From the NCBI GenBank assembly GCA_026419785.1, contig JAODTK010004387.1, positions 186,001-250,000 on the forward strand: a stretch of 64,000 nt of DNA. Direction: 5' to 3'. This stretch comes from Sclerodactyla briareus. Lineage: Eukaryota; Echinodermata; Holothuroidea; Dendrochirotida; Sclerodactylidae. Shown here piece after piece: positions 11,379 to 22,249 of this stretch (positions are counted from its first letter, which is position 1; each line of letters starts with the position of its first letter). The notes beneath the pieces are model-generated. The model had not been told where the DNA came from. It was given only the letters and a program-made list of their open reading frames with translations, and did not search any database. Made by a program: the position numbers and the translations under genes.

Positions 11379-13057
11379 CTCGTAATAGGAGTCCAGGTTA
11401 ATTCCTTCGTCTGACCTTGAGTGAGGCCCCGACTTGGCCCTCACCAGACTTACTTATACCTTACTTCATACAACATTGCCCGTCCGGATTGAACTGTATG
11501 ACAGTCTTTCGCTGAAAGGCAACATACGGATAGGGATCACTTTTCAATTCCATCACTAACCTCACAGCCCAGCAACATGATCCACCCCCTCCGACGGCCA
11601 TCAAAAATCTACACAGTAGCATCAGCCATCACGCCAAGAGAGTCAGCATCGTCAACAACTACTACAGTGATAAGTTCCAGATGGTTTTTACAGACTAACA
11701 TGCCTCAACCAATGGCTGATTCTTTGTCCGCATGCACAACTGTTTTCCTGGACGCCTGGTTCCATTGGGAGTGGCCAGTATCACCTCTATGTCTAGACTG
11801 ATGAGAAGTACTTGCACCCCTGTATTGGTGTCAATCACCGTTTACTGCTGGTCTTTTCCTAGTATGCACACCTGTCATAATCTGTCCATAATTGCCCTTC
11901 GAGGGTTACTCAGCAAAAATGCGTGTCAGCATTCAGACGCACCATACTGCTGAAATATTAGGATCATCACTCGCTTGAAAAGGATAGCAGCAGGGGCTGG
12001 AAACAGCGGCGTTGGCGTTTCTAAAGATTTACCATGTTTAAGATAATCGTCAGCAGGAGTGCCTTCACCTTGCACATATTTGATAATAACGATTCGGTTT
12101 CAGATGTGAGCGAATAAGGTATTCATGAATGTCTATAGAGTTACATCATCCTAGTAACTCTATATCGCGGAGGATATTATGTTCAATGAAATTAGTTACT
12201 CAAAGAAATTTTAATTGAATTGTTTTTCATCATGCTACGCTTCAGGATATTTAGGAGTTTGCTATCGGGAATGTGGAGTGTATTGCTTGGTATCGTGTTG
12301 CACATTAGGTGAAGGAAGAATTAGTATTCATATATCTGTATATTTCTTTACTTATCATTTACTTTCTCTTCTGGGAATCACTGATACTACGGCAAGTGTT
12401 TGATGTGTTGATTTTTTAATATTGAGTTACTTTTTGAGTGTATAATAGGAGGAACTGAGAATCGCAACAATTCCAGATCCTTATCTCTCCCTTACCGACA
12501 GGGATGTCGACTTGCGTGTGACATTTAGTACAGACAATCTCTAACAAGCAACATTTCGTAGTCAGTTAGTCCTGAATCATGGTTTGTGATCGGTTTCCTA
12601 AGGTGCCCCTACCTGGGAACCACCCTTTTTGTTTTCTTCTCACCAATAAAGGAATTGGTGCGCCAAAATACAGCATTAGAGGAATGAAAGAGAGATAAAA
12701 AAACAACTGAAAATTATTTGCCCTAATCTGGCACCGTCCACGAACTGATGGTTTTTGGAAAATGCTAAAGGGATTGTGGTATGGTGTCGATTCGCTACTC
12801 ATTAATATCTAACATATTGCAAAACCACTTCGAGGATCTCGTAATCTCCTTCCTGTCTAATTTTATGTCCGATTTTTTGGCCACGAATGCTTCGATTGGA
12901 ATTGAGTCCTGTCCCCCGTGCATTTAAATGATGAAACACTGCAACAAGTGACACATCAACTGAACACGATCACCCTGATTAAGGAGCCAGTTAGTCTTCG
13001 GTGATCGACAACCTTTGTCGAGATTATTTGGTTCGGCCATCTCTGCACAACGTTCCT
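11379..13057. other. No gene recognised
   Basis: Several short open frames (11577-11801, 12215-12403, 12566-12802) lack recognisable domains. One small stem-loop is annotated separately. Confidence 0.4.
12134..12164. repeat. Stem-loop, 11-bp perfect arms
   Basis: Arms 12134-12144 and 12154-12164 are exact reverse complements (TATAGAGTTAC) around a 9-base loop. It lies in non-coding DNA with no terminator or RNA context. Confidence 0.7.
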
Positions 13058-13190
13058 GTGGGAAAAAGTGTCAGCTCCACCGGCGTTGGTACTGCGGAAT
13101 CCGGACCAGCTCGTCTGCTGTATCCTCGCGCAAACAACATCGATTCGACCAGTAATTGCTGCTTCACAGCCCGCGGTCCTCTACATACTC
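13058..13190. repeat. Direct repeat copy 1 (pair with 13710-13840)
   Basis: About 130 bases match a second copy at 13710-13840 closely, with small indels. The block starting GTGTCAGCTCCACCGGCG is common to both. On the reverse strand parts read like the proline-rich start of a gypsy-type gag, but that resemblance is weak. This copy is followed immediately by an LTR fragment related to the gypsy element at 14.3 kb. Confidence 0.75.
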
Positions 13191-13194
13191 AGAT

Positions 13195-13292
13195 AATGAG
13201 AGAGTACCTGTCTTCCAATCACGGTCTTCTCACTCGGTCCTGTCCAGTCCCCCCCCCGACCACACCTACGCCGTAAAGTCGGTGTCTGTATT
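13195..13292 (+). repeat. Partial gypsy LTR
   Basis: This stretch matches the downstream part of the LTRs at 14322-14570 and 16733-17000. All three share a block around TTCCAATC, TCTTCTCACT, a GTCCAG/GCCAG segment and the closing AGTCGGTGTCTGTA. An eight-C run interrupts this copy. It is a third, truncated member of the same LTR family. Confidence 0.7.
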
Positions 13293-13709
13293 AGCGATGT
13301 ATTCCCCAACGTTATAGTAATACGATAGGATAGGGGGTAACAATACATTTGGATGTGAATTAATAATATTATAGGCTAATGTCTTGAACTCACCAGTAAT
13401 TCAATCACTCACATTGATGAAAAATTTTCCACATGAATAAATGATAAAAGGCCCTCGAGTCCCAACCATTCCATTCTGTCAAGCTTCCAGTTGCACCAGA
13501 TCAAGACCAGGCGCGGTCTCGTCACTACTTGCGATACCGAAGTTGGCGAACATTTTACTTTCACAAAACGTACCACTTAAATATCCTTCAACTGCCAAGC
13601 CACTGCGGTTATACCGACGTCCCAGCGGCGTGTACGTATGGTGATCCCCTTCGTCATCACATCGATCAGCCTCGACCACCAGTTCATGGGTTTTCATACG
13701 GACTCACTC
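13293..13709. other. Spacer between the two direct repeats
   Basis: Contains overlapping open frames on both strands (forward 13441-13644, reverse 13479-13697) with slightly higher GC than the surroundings. This may be decayed gag-like sequence of the neighbouring retroelement, but I could not identify a domain. Confidence 0.3.
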
Positions 13710-13840
13710 CGGAAAAGAGTGTCAGCTCCACCGGCGTTGGTACTGGCGGAATCCGTACCAGCTCGTCTGCTGTATCCTCGCGCAAACATCGATGCGACCA
13801 GGTAATTGCTGCGTCACACTCGAGGTCCGCTTACATCAAT
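13710..13840. repeat. Direct repeat copy 2 (pair with 13058-13190)
   Basis: Second copy of the block beginning GTGTCAGCTCCACCGGCG, about 650 bases downstream of the first. Here it is not followed by an LTR fragment. It differs from copy 1 by short indels that change the frame, so neither copy looks maintained for coding. Confidence 0.75.
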
Positions 13841-14321
13841 AGGAGAGAAGACCATCCAGTCCCAGAATCGTTAGACCCTTGGCACGACACGAACTGGCAC
13901 ATTCAGGATCAATCAACCCAATCCAACCAATTACCGTGAGTAGATTAGGTCCTGACGCAAAAGGAAGTAGCTCCTGTCCTTACGTAGTTATACCACGTCA
14001 TCACAGCAGATGAGTTGAATAAAAGCATTGTGTCCCTGTTCTGTCTAAGGAATGGATCGATAGGAGTTGACCTGTGCGCATAGCTTTGTTAATATAAAGT
14101 AATCGATCACGTAATTATACAAAGTCATCTACGGGTAAAAAGTAAAACTGCAACTTGGCTACATGAGAAGCTAAGATGCGACTGTGCTCGTCACTCTGTC
14201 TGCCCGTCTCGGAATAATCTTCACAGCATGGTGAAATGCCACGTGTTGTTCCCATCGGTTCTCACGGAAATAGAGTAGAAAAAGATGGGAAAAATGTTCC
14301 TCTTTCGCTGCCACACTAATA

Positions 14322-14570
14322 TGTTGTATACCATTGCATACTTTCAAGACTATTAATATAGAGCTGTCTTTTATGGTGTATTGGGGATGTGATATGATTA
14401 GTCATTACCATGTGTATTTTAGCCAATGACATCTCATAGTTGATGTACCAATCACATGATAGCAATGTGATGATATGCCATAATAAGAGAAGTACCGGCT
14501 TCCAATCGGCTCTTCTCACTCTGTCTGTCCAGCCGACAACACCTACTCGTAAAGGTCGGTGTCTGTAGTA
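14322..14570 (+). repeat. 5' LTR of the gypsy element
   Basis: Aligns end to end with 16733-17000. Shared landmarks include ATACTTTCAAGACTATTA near the start, GTGTATTTTAG in the middle and TCGGTGTCTGTAGT at the end. Exact borders are uncertain because target duplications cannot be read. Confidence 0.75.
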
Positions 14571-14572
14571 CA

Positions 14573-15640
14573 AACCTGGGAACGAAATGGTTATGGCAGA
14601 TGCACTATCCAAGTTGAATCCCTTGATCGAAGGTTCGGTTGAAAACCAGCCAGTCAAAATTAGATTTGTCCAATTTCCAGCGGAAAAAGTTGTATCGTTG
14701 AGAAAGGAAACGGACGCTGATCCTGAATTGCGTGAATTACGCAACAATGTAATCCTAACTGGCTAAAAGCGCCGCCAGGTTCCAAAGTCTATCCAGAAAT
14801 TTTGGTCATTCAGATATGAGCTTTTCTATTGAGAATGGTATCATCATGAAAGGAGATCGTATTATTGTCCCACAAATATTACGAATGTTGTTAGATAACC
14901 TTCACAAAGGTCATCAAGGAGTAACAAAGTGTCAATTGCGTGCTAAAGCGTGTGTTTTTCGGCCTAATATCAATAGGGAAATAGAGGATCTGGTTGGAGC
15001 GTGTCACAGCTGTCAGCAACATGCACTCTCCCCCAACAGAACCTCTCAACAGATGGAGATTCCAACTAGGCCATGGCACGTTATCGCCTCCGATTTATTT
15101 TATGCCAACGGGAAAGAGTACCTGTTGATTGCAGATTATTATGCCCCAAAGTTTCCAATCGTTAAGTTGGTACCCAGGGGTAAATCTACAAGTAACACTA
15201 TTATTGACCTCTGTAAGGGTGTATTTTCTGAGTATGGAGTTCCAGACAGTTTTATATATCGGGTAATGGATCCCATTATGCTGGTCAGAAGTTCAGAGAT
15301 TTTGATGAACATTGGAACTTGGATCATATTACGTCAAGTCCTAGATATCCTCCATTTAATGGATCAATGAAGACAAGTCCAAGTTGTCAAGAATGCAATC
15401 ATCAAGGCGAAATGAAACTGGTACAGAGTTGGATCTACCTTGTTTGTTTGCGCTCAACCCCAATAGATAGTAAGATCCCCTCTCGCGGTAGAATTTGTTG
15501 CATGATCGCAAAATGAAATCTAATTGGCCGTTAGGATACAACTAGAGTCGATGAGAGGGACATGTGTGGTGAACGCCTACAGGAGAGACAAAACCGCAGA
15601 AATCTTACTATGATAAGAGCACAAAGCATTAGTGTCTCTT
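14573..15640 (+). pseudogene. Gypsy pol remnant: RNase H tail and integrase
   Basis: The first frame reads PGNEMVMADALSKLNP, the hallmark end of a gypsy RNase H domain. A stop and frameshift near 14760 separate it from the integrase frame 14816-15370. That frame contains the HHCC zinc-binding domain (LHKGHQG with the pair CHSCQ) and the start of the integrase core, including ASDLF and ADYYAPKFP. Integrase would insert the element's cDNA into the genome. The usual S-D-N-G block around the second catalytic Asp is lost at a frameshift near 15270. The later PRYPPFNG motif appears in another frame (from 15319) without the expected Glu. Clearly inactive. Confidence 0.85.
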
Positions 15641-15650
15641 GAACCTAGGG

Positions 15651-16158
15651 CAAGGGGTTCCCAACCTGTGGTCCGCGTACCACCAGTGGTACATTTGGAG
15701 TTTCACGGTGTTACGCGGGGTGGTACCAGTGTTCTTCATTTTTCTTGCATCTTTTTATTCTCCCTCATGCACCCGCAAGCGGCTGTGCGCTAACAGCTAT
15801 TTGTTTTCTGCCATTGTGCACTCATTAATCGAAACAAATCCGTAGATCTTGGGATAAATACAAAGGAGTGGCTACACTGCTACAATTCGCCTCATTGTTT
15901 GTTTCGCCGGCTAGTATTATACTACGTGGGTACATGACCTCTACTCAGTAATGCCAATTTACAGCATAGTTTCAAAGCATAAAAAAAGGTCTTAGATGCA
16001 ATCTCTTGGCATCTGGGAGCCTTTGGGGCCAAAATATTTCTTGTACGCTCCTCGCCAACCCATGGTGGCGCTCCGCTCAGATAGTAAATACAGTGGTACT
16101 CAGTGGCTCCACGAAAATGTGGAATGGTACCCCGGTTGGAAAAGGTTGAGAAACCCTG
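15651..16158. mobile_element. 508-bp hAT-like non-autonomous element
   Basis: The left end starts CAAGGGGTTCCCAACCT. The right end read in reverse starts CAGGGTTTCTCAACCT, giving terminal inverted repeats of about 16 bp. Flanking 8-mers ACCTAGGG (15643-15650) and ATCTAGGG (16159-16166) differ at one base, the 8-bp target duplication expected of hAT transposition. No transposase frame is present. It sits inside the gypsy element, so it arrived later. The interior segment 16053-16078 is shared with two other sites in the window. Confidence 0.85.
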
Positions 16159-16166
16159 ATCTAGGG

Positions 16167-16483
16167 TCAACATTTATTTCCAGGATCAAGTATCTGGCAA
16201 GTGGGTCCCTGGTAGTATTGTAGGTATAAGGCCTGAGCCTAGGTCATATGAGGGCGAAACCCCCTGGCTGGTGGCGTATTGCGAAGAATCGCAGACACCT
16301 TAAAGCTAGGAATGGAGTAACTTTCTCTACTGAAGAACATACTTTAGATATTCTTGATGATGATGATGATTCAGCACAACAGTCATCAGACGATGTGTGT
16401 GACACAGAGCCGAGTTGATCAGGAATATTATACTACTCGGTCTGGTCGTAGGGTAAGGCCAAGAGATGTGTTAGATTTGTAAT
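16167..16483 (+). pseudogene. Gypsy pol C-terminus
   Basis: Continues the retroelement after the inserted hAT-like element. Recognisable pieces are an acidic Asp-repeat stretch near 16355-16370 and the closing YYTRSGRRVRPRDVLDL followed by a stop at about 16480. A basic tail of the form TRSGR-x-V-x-P is typical of gypsy pol C-termini. Frame breaks are present between the pieces. Confidence 0.8.
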
Positions 16484-16732
16484 TTAATTTATAGTTGTAA
16501 TGACTGAGTATAGGTTAGTTGTTGAAGTAAGTTGATTTATGTGTGGTATGGTTATTACCATTATATATTGTTATTCTAAATGAAAGCCTTGTAAGTGATT
16601 TCAGATTCACGACTTTCAAATATCTTAGGCGTCCCTTCCTATTACAGATACCACATTTACACCTAATTGCCTGCTATGCCTTCATAATATATCAAATGGC
16701 TATTCCATATTATTGCCGGTTTTTATTCTACA
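16484..16732 (+). other. Gypsy 3' untranslated stretch
   Basis: Lies between the pol stop and the 3' LTR. It is AT-rich without an open frame. A clear polypurine tract just before the LTR is not visible, suggesting decay. Confidence 0.45.
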
Positions 16733-17005
16733 TGGTTTGCATACTATTGCAATACTTTCAAGACTATTAGTATAGTGCTGGTCGCTTATGATGATGGGGA
16801 TGTGACATGATTAAAAAATTCATTAACCAGTGTATTTTAGATCCAATGATTCTTCATAGTTGAATGAACACTCACATGATAGCAATGTAAGATATGCATC
16901 AGTCATAAAGAGAAGGTACCGCCTTCCAATCGGCTCTTCTCACTCTGTCTGCCAGCCGACAAACCCCTACTTCTCCGTAAAGTCGGTGTCTGTAGTGGTA
17001 GGGTA
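16733..17005 (+). repeat. 3' LTR of the gypsy element
   Basis: Partner of the LTR at 14322-14570, diverged by substitutions and small indels. Shares the block around CTTCCAATCGGCTCTTCTC and the closing TCGGTGTCTGTAGT. Confidence 0.75.
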
Positions 17006-17391
17006 GCGTTGTACAAACATTCGTACATATACATAGATCGACGCTGTCAACCAGTTTAGGCCTGTATGTCGCACAATCGACTCTGCTCCATGCACTACTA
17101 AAACGTTTAACCATACCAATGCATTATTTGCGTTATTAATCAACTCTGCTTATGTATGCGTTGTTACTGTCTGATTCCTTACATGTTTGTAAATAGGGGC
17201 AATTTATAGAAGAACAACATGTGACTGTTGGCTATTGCCTACTACCGCATGTATGAACTTCACGCTGGCAGCGCACTTTCTGTTGAGCTATGTCACCTGA
17301 TTAAGGGGAATTCAGCAAACATGTAAGATGTTTAAAAGTGTCCTTTCACGCAGCTGTCGAGATAACTTGGACTGTCCGCAACTCTCAATCC

Positions 17392-17724
17392 TCAGGATTT
17401 CCCGCGGTGATTTGGAGTTGCTGACGGGAATGTAGGCCTCAGCGAAGTGTTACGCAGGCCAACCCCTTCGTTCAGAGAGAGTTGTTCCCTTTCGGCATTA
17501 ACAGCTCCCTTCAGCCTGCGTCCGACACCGCCACTGCACAATGTGCAAATTTCATGTGCCGCTGCTCTTTCTTCCTCCTGCTTGACTTGCCCACTCAAGA
17601 AGACTGTGTCCACTCGAGGTAACACTTCCTCAGCCACATCCATTTTCGAGTGATTCCATGTTGGTATCTTTCCTGTACATTGATCAGTCCTTTCGGATTT
17701 CGTAGGTGACCTAATTCGTTTCAT
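17392..17724 (-). CDS. Unrecognised 110-codon open frame
   Basis: An unbroken reverse-strand frame beginning with ATG at 17724 and ending at a TGA near 17392. Its composition is hydrophilic and rich in Glu, Arg and Ser with one Cys pair (CTLC). It has no signal peptide, membrane segment or domain that I recognise. An ATATAAAC string lies a few bases upstream of the start. GC content is higher than the flanks, which favours coding or recent origin. Alternatives are a fragment of an unknown element or a chance frame. Function cannot be stated. Confidence 0.2.
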   Translation of the reverse strand: MKRIRSPTKSERTDQCTGKIPTWNHSKMDVAEEVLPRVDTVFLSGQVKQEEERAAAHEICTLCSGGVGRRLKGAVNAEREQLSLNEGVGLRNTSLRPTFPSATPNHRGKS

Positions 17725-18574
17725 TGCCTGGTTTATATTCTCGTGTGAGTTACAAACTGATCCCCTCGAGTCTTCACCAATGTATCATCGAATACGCCTA
17801 CAAGGCAAAAACTACTCAAAAGCTGTGTGTTCATTATGTCCGTTGAACAGTCACCCCTATGGCACACGGCGTGAACATATCACAACTATGCTGTGACGTG
17901 GTTTGAGCACAAGCTTCCAATAATCCACAAGTCTCCACCCACAACGTTGATATAAATTAGAATATAATAATTTGCAGACTACCACAAACTATTGACAAAA
18001 ACAAGTATCACAAATATTCCTATGGAGTGTTTGCGTAACCTCATATCTCGGTCTATCAGTTTTGGCACTCGTCGACATTACCCGATACAACGGTGGTCCA
18101 GGTTTTTTGTTCTCAAATAAAATAAAATTATAGTCCACTTTTCCGTCCTAGATTCCGTTCGTATATCAACCTTGCTACTCGACCATCAAATTCAGCGAAG
18201 ACGAAATATTCGACTAAATATTGTGTTCGTCAGTAAAATGACATAACCTCACCAAGTTTATAATTGCAAGGTCGCATATATTGTTTTCATGTATGTTCCT
18301 TAAATTCACTCTTCCTATCCCTACCTACGGTCAAGGTAATGGGTTCCAGTTAAGAGAAGGTGGGACATTATAGTTATGAACCGTGAGTTGCGAGTCTCAC
18401 GTATTACGACTGCCATTGGTAGGTACTGGTTTGTGTCATAGCAAATCATTTACTATATTTACCATTGTAGGATCGAACCTTACCTCAGGAGCCCAGCAAG
18501 GGGCGAAGCTGGATACTCTGCCCTCACAGCGGCGAATCACTCACGACATACGGTCCAGGGCAAGCTTTCTTTTG
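17725..18574. other. No gene recognised
   Basis: AT-rich non-coding DNA without clear repeats. The start of the open frame at 18383 runs into the SINE described next and is not considered a gene. Confidence 0.45.
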
Positions 18575-18835
18575 CGGGACCTTATGTGTGTGTGGGGGGG
18601 GGGGGTTAATCACAACGCAGACGGCAACCTGCCAATTGCCTACCTCGTGTTCCCATGGCCCTGCTCTAATCCCCTTGTGCTTTGTCCCTGCTCCAATTCC
18701 CTTGTGCTGCGCGACAAGCGAGAAGACAAAGGTATCAATTTTGAAGTCTTTGGTGTGACCCGATCAGATGATGATAACTCTCCCAGTTTCTACGGTGGCA
18801 GGCCGACGCTCGATACCAATTGTGCCACTCGGTAA
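18575..18835 (-). repeat. tRNA-derived SINE, family A (reverse copy)
   Basis: Read from 18835 downwards it begins with an A-box-like TGGCACAATTGG. It then reaches the family block TCGGGTCACACCAAAGACTT and the downstream TGTCTTCTCGCT and CAGCACAAGGGA words. The same blocks occur in the same order at 34350-34709 and 56310-56665. The pol III B box is degraded here. A GT/poly-G run at 18588-18605 marks the distal part. The copy is old and not transcribable as written. Confidence 0.7.
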
Positions 18836-19219
18836 AACCTGGACCTAGTCCGTAATACTACTGTTCCATCGTTTAAAGTTTGGAAAAAAATACAAAGTTT
18901 TAAGTTCATAAACCGTTAGTCCTGTGGACTTCGTGTGGAGTGGCATCAATTGACGCAAGTAGTAACAATTTGGCATAAGTTGGATTGTGGTACTCGCAAA
19001 AAGTATCACGCAATGCAAACTTCAGGCGTATCTAGGTTAGGCTGAAGGATGGTGGGCAGTGGACCACAGTTTGGTGTGGGCCTATCATCCGAATTTAGTG
19101 TTCCTCATTATGCATTCCTCTTAATGTCCTACATCAAGAAGTGCCTCTTCACCTTCAACCAAAATAGATTCGAGGTGCGCAAACGTTTCCATTATTGTTT
19201 TATAGGCTCTAGCACTTAC
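18836..19219. other. No gene recognised
   Basis: Non-coding DNA. If the neighbouring exon candidate is real, this would be intron downstream of its donor. Confidence 0.35.
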
Positions 19220-19387
19220 GGAGTACGAGGCCCACTTGGACTGGTCAAAATCCATTTGAAGTAGGCTATATCCGAATTTGAGCGTACACAATTCGCAAGG
19301 TGTTTCATGTGGTAACATCGCGTTACGGTGGTCCATTTCTGTGACAATATTGGCTTGTGAATTTTGGATCATTTCAAAATGCGCACC
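19220..19387 (-). CDS. Candidate internal exon, unrecognised protein
   Basis: On the reverse strand a TTTCAG acceptor ends at 19388 and a strong GTAAGT donor begins at 19219. They enclose exactly 168 bases, 56 codons, in phase 0 at both ends and open throughout. The encoded segment includes a CELC pair and a hydrophilic Met/Asp-rich stretch (LLQMDFDQSKW). I do not recognise a family. The polypyrimidine tract before the acceptor is weak, and no partner exons were found nearby. A symmetrical open exon with a consensus donor is suggestive but can arise by chance in 64 kb. Confidence 0.25.
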
Positions 19388-21754
19388 CTGAAACATGCGA
19401 CACTGGTTCTAAAAATAAGTCTAATTCTATACTCCACTTCTACTACCACTGGTTTATCGAGTCCGCACATTGATGGACGTAATTGCTCACTCGATACTAG
19501 TATTCGAATAGGGAGCAGGAAACGTTGTAGCACTTACCCCTTCACGACAACTAGGACCACTCCCCTGAATCGGTCTATATTCCCCAAGATACCACCATAG
19601 GACAACACTCACGTTCTCGTAATTTCATATATCATGTAAAGTTGTGGATATATGACTCTAATGCATATCATTCGTTCATCGAGCACTATAGATGACTGAT
19701 TTCATACTACATTCACATAGTGCCCCGATCTTATCTGTAAGAAAGAAGGTGGGTTCCTAAACACCCCCCAGGGATGGTTTGCATTACCATGAATATCACC
19801 GATGGACCGGAAGATAACCGTTGACGGTTTTGTTTATAAATTAGGTCTCTGCAGACATATACATAACAATTATTAGAGACGGCTGTGAGACTATCAAACT
19901 GTCTCCTGTCGTTGTCGTTGTTTTACATGTTTTAAGAAAATATCTATAAATATGTGCAAGCCAGTATTCTAAGAAATTAATCAGGCAATTCCGGAAGCCG
20001 AACATCTGTCCCAGGACCAGCATACCTCCTCTGTAATTGTCTATCGTCTTATTTTCTAAAAAGTGACGAAAGGACCGCGGGCAGAGGGGGGGGGGGGGGG
20101 GTACCAACCGCTTTAACAGTGGTCTATCCCATATGTCTGTTTCTACTAACGTTAACACTGAAGAGTGAACATTCACGTCCCGAAGTAACTTCGCTATAAA
20201 TATCATCCAAGCCTCACTGTTTTAAACATACCTAATTCATTTGGTTAAGAGCCAGCCCCGCCAAGCATGCTGCTTTCTTGTGCCAGTTGCTAGTTTTTCA
20301 AATTCCGCGATCGAGTTGGGATTACCTCGCAAAAAGGGGTGGTCGTGATTCAATTCACCAGCCTAGATCGTAGTGTGAACTATTCACTCAAGTGTCGCTT
20401 GGGGTGAATAAAAAGTACATCGTAGCCCAGGGGTTTCCCTAACGGTCACCACTCTGCTTTCACTCAGCCCACTGTTATCATAGACTTCGGGATTTCTACA
20501 TTAGCATGATTGTCTCTCCTCTCACAGTCAGGTTAAACGATGGCTTCGCGCTGTTTTGTCTGCAGACCTTTACGTTAATATCCCCTGTTATTCATGCCTG
20601 CACGTGTATGGGTAGATAAAGATCGATGAGGCGTATGCCCTTGCGATGTCCTTTGATATGGTTATTTGCCTTTTATGATATGTTATTCATTACATAACAC
20701 TGCGATGTAAAGTCCAAAAACGGGCCGTGATGATGCTATAATTCCGTCACCTCGCTACACCCATACTCATCCCTCTCCTCCGTTTAAAAACTGTTTACTT
20801 GTTTATTTGTATCATATTTCAAAATGGATTGTGTGTATATCCCCTGTGCTACGTTTTTGAAATTGGCCCCCTATTAATTTTGGATTAACGGAATTGTGAA
20901 TCAGAGAATAACCCCCCATTCTAGTCCGCCGCCTTGCTCAGTCCCGGTTTATTAGCTTACACCGACCCTTTGACGACCCCATTCAATCTAGGGATTCTTC
21001 TCATCCTATTCAGTGCATAGTTCTTCTTCGTTACCTTGTCCAGTTTTCAACCAGTTCATCAGCACTTACCATAAGGATGAACTTGTAATGTTAAGGAATA
21101 CATCATTCGAACCGGTACACTACTAATTTGGCAAGAATGCAAATTATTCCGGAAATTCAATTGAGCCAGGTTGAACGAGCGATGCAAAGTTGGCTTAGTC
21201 GACTTGATATTATATCATATACCAGTCCGAATATGATATTATCTGCTGGTTCGCGTGCAATACGTAAGCGCGAAGGGGGTGGTGGGTGTTGGTGGGGTGA
21301 GAATAATGGTTGCTGAAAGGTAGTAAAATAAGTACGTTTGTAGATCGTCTGAACATATATTAACAATCAGGATAGGTCACGCACAATATCTTGTTGGTAC
21401 TACTGGCACAAATACAATATGGGACAAATAATTATATATATGTTACTGATAAAATAAATGATTCGGGGAATAATATGCCCTGCCTGTATACTGTCATTGA
21501 GAAAACTCGGCTAGCCTGAACAGGCCGTGTTGCTCGCATAGGTTTTGTTATCCGTTACATCAAATTTGTATCGGACATATCCTGGAAATTATTTTATTGG
21601 CATTGCTTTCCACCTTGTATCTGTAAGATCGTCCTATTAGGTCATAACTCTAAACGGTTATTGCAACTTCGTATGAGTTTCAAATGTTCAACTTAATTAT
21701 TAGCATAATCACAATGTTAGTGGATTATTGGCAATTTTGCAATAAAGCAGACAC
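19388..21754. other. No gene recognised; one poly-G tract
   Basis: About 2.3 kb with no recognised coding or element signature. A run of about 16 G lies at 20086-20101. Short open frames are unrecognised and frequently interrupted. Confidence 0.4.
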
Positions 21755-21840
21755 ATCAGACGCCAGGTTGCATATGCATGAAGGGACTGTTACTCAATAT
21801 AAACCAGCCTGGCGCCTGCTTCCATGGAGTTTCGTCTAGT
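21755..21840 (+). repeat. Dispersed repeat B, weak copy
   Basis: Contains GGACTGTTACTCAATATAAA, closely matching 35735-35775 and, more loosely, 49484-49513. The shared core is a GGACTGTTAC word followed by an AATATAAACC or GAATAAACC word, which resembles a TATA-like promoter element. The family is unidentified. Confidence 0.4.
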
Positions 21841-22249
21841 ATTGCCGAAAAAGCAACATTATATTACCTTCAATCTGCTCAGATCGCTCGGAAGAAGTGC
21901 ATAGTTTCAGTAGAAAAAGAGATATAACAAGACACAGAACTGTGTCGCGATTCCTTGGCATAGCTGACAGGCTAGTGGCTGACCTAAGGATACCCCTATT
22001 AGTATTGTTGGCTTTAATACTCAAATTCCTTTCTATACAGTTGCCCCTCGAATCTCAAATATTATCCATTCTCTTCATTCCTCTTCCCTTCTGTGTATCA
22101 CATACCCCTGCCTGAGGGATATATATTGGGGCACTGGCCACAATTATTCGAATATTTGTGTTCATCCACAAGCACTCAATTTGCTGAGTGGCCGGTGGCC
22201 ACCCAAATATTCCTAATTCAAACGACATATAGGCCCCTGCATAACGAAC

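Larger units (their letters stand above)
14322..17005 (+). mobile_element. Internally deleted Ty3/gypsy LTR retrotransposon
   Basis: Two related LTRs (about 14322-14570 and 16733-17000) bracket a pol remnant in forward orientation. The 5' LTR is joined directly to the last part of RNase H, so the primer site, gag, protease and nearly all reverse transcriptase are gone. What remains is the RNase H tail, integrase and the pol C-terminus. A separate hAT-like element interrupts the integrase-distal part. The LTRs differ by many substitutions and indels, which indicates an old insertion. The copy cannot encode a functional product. Confidence 0.85.
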
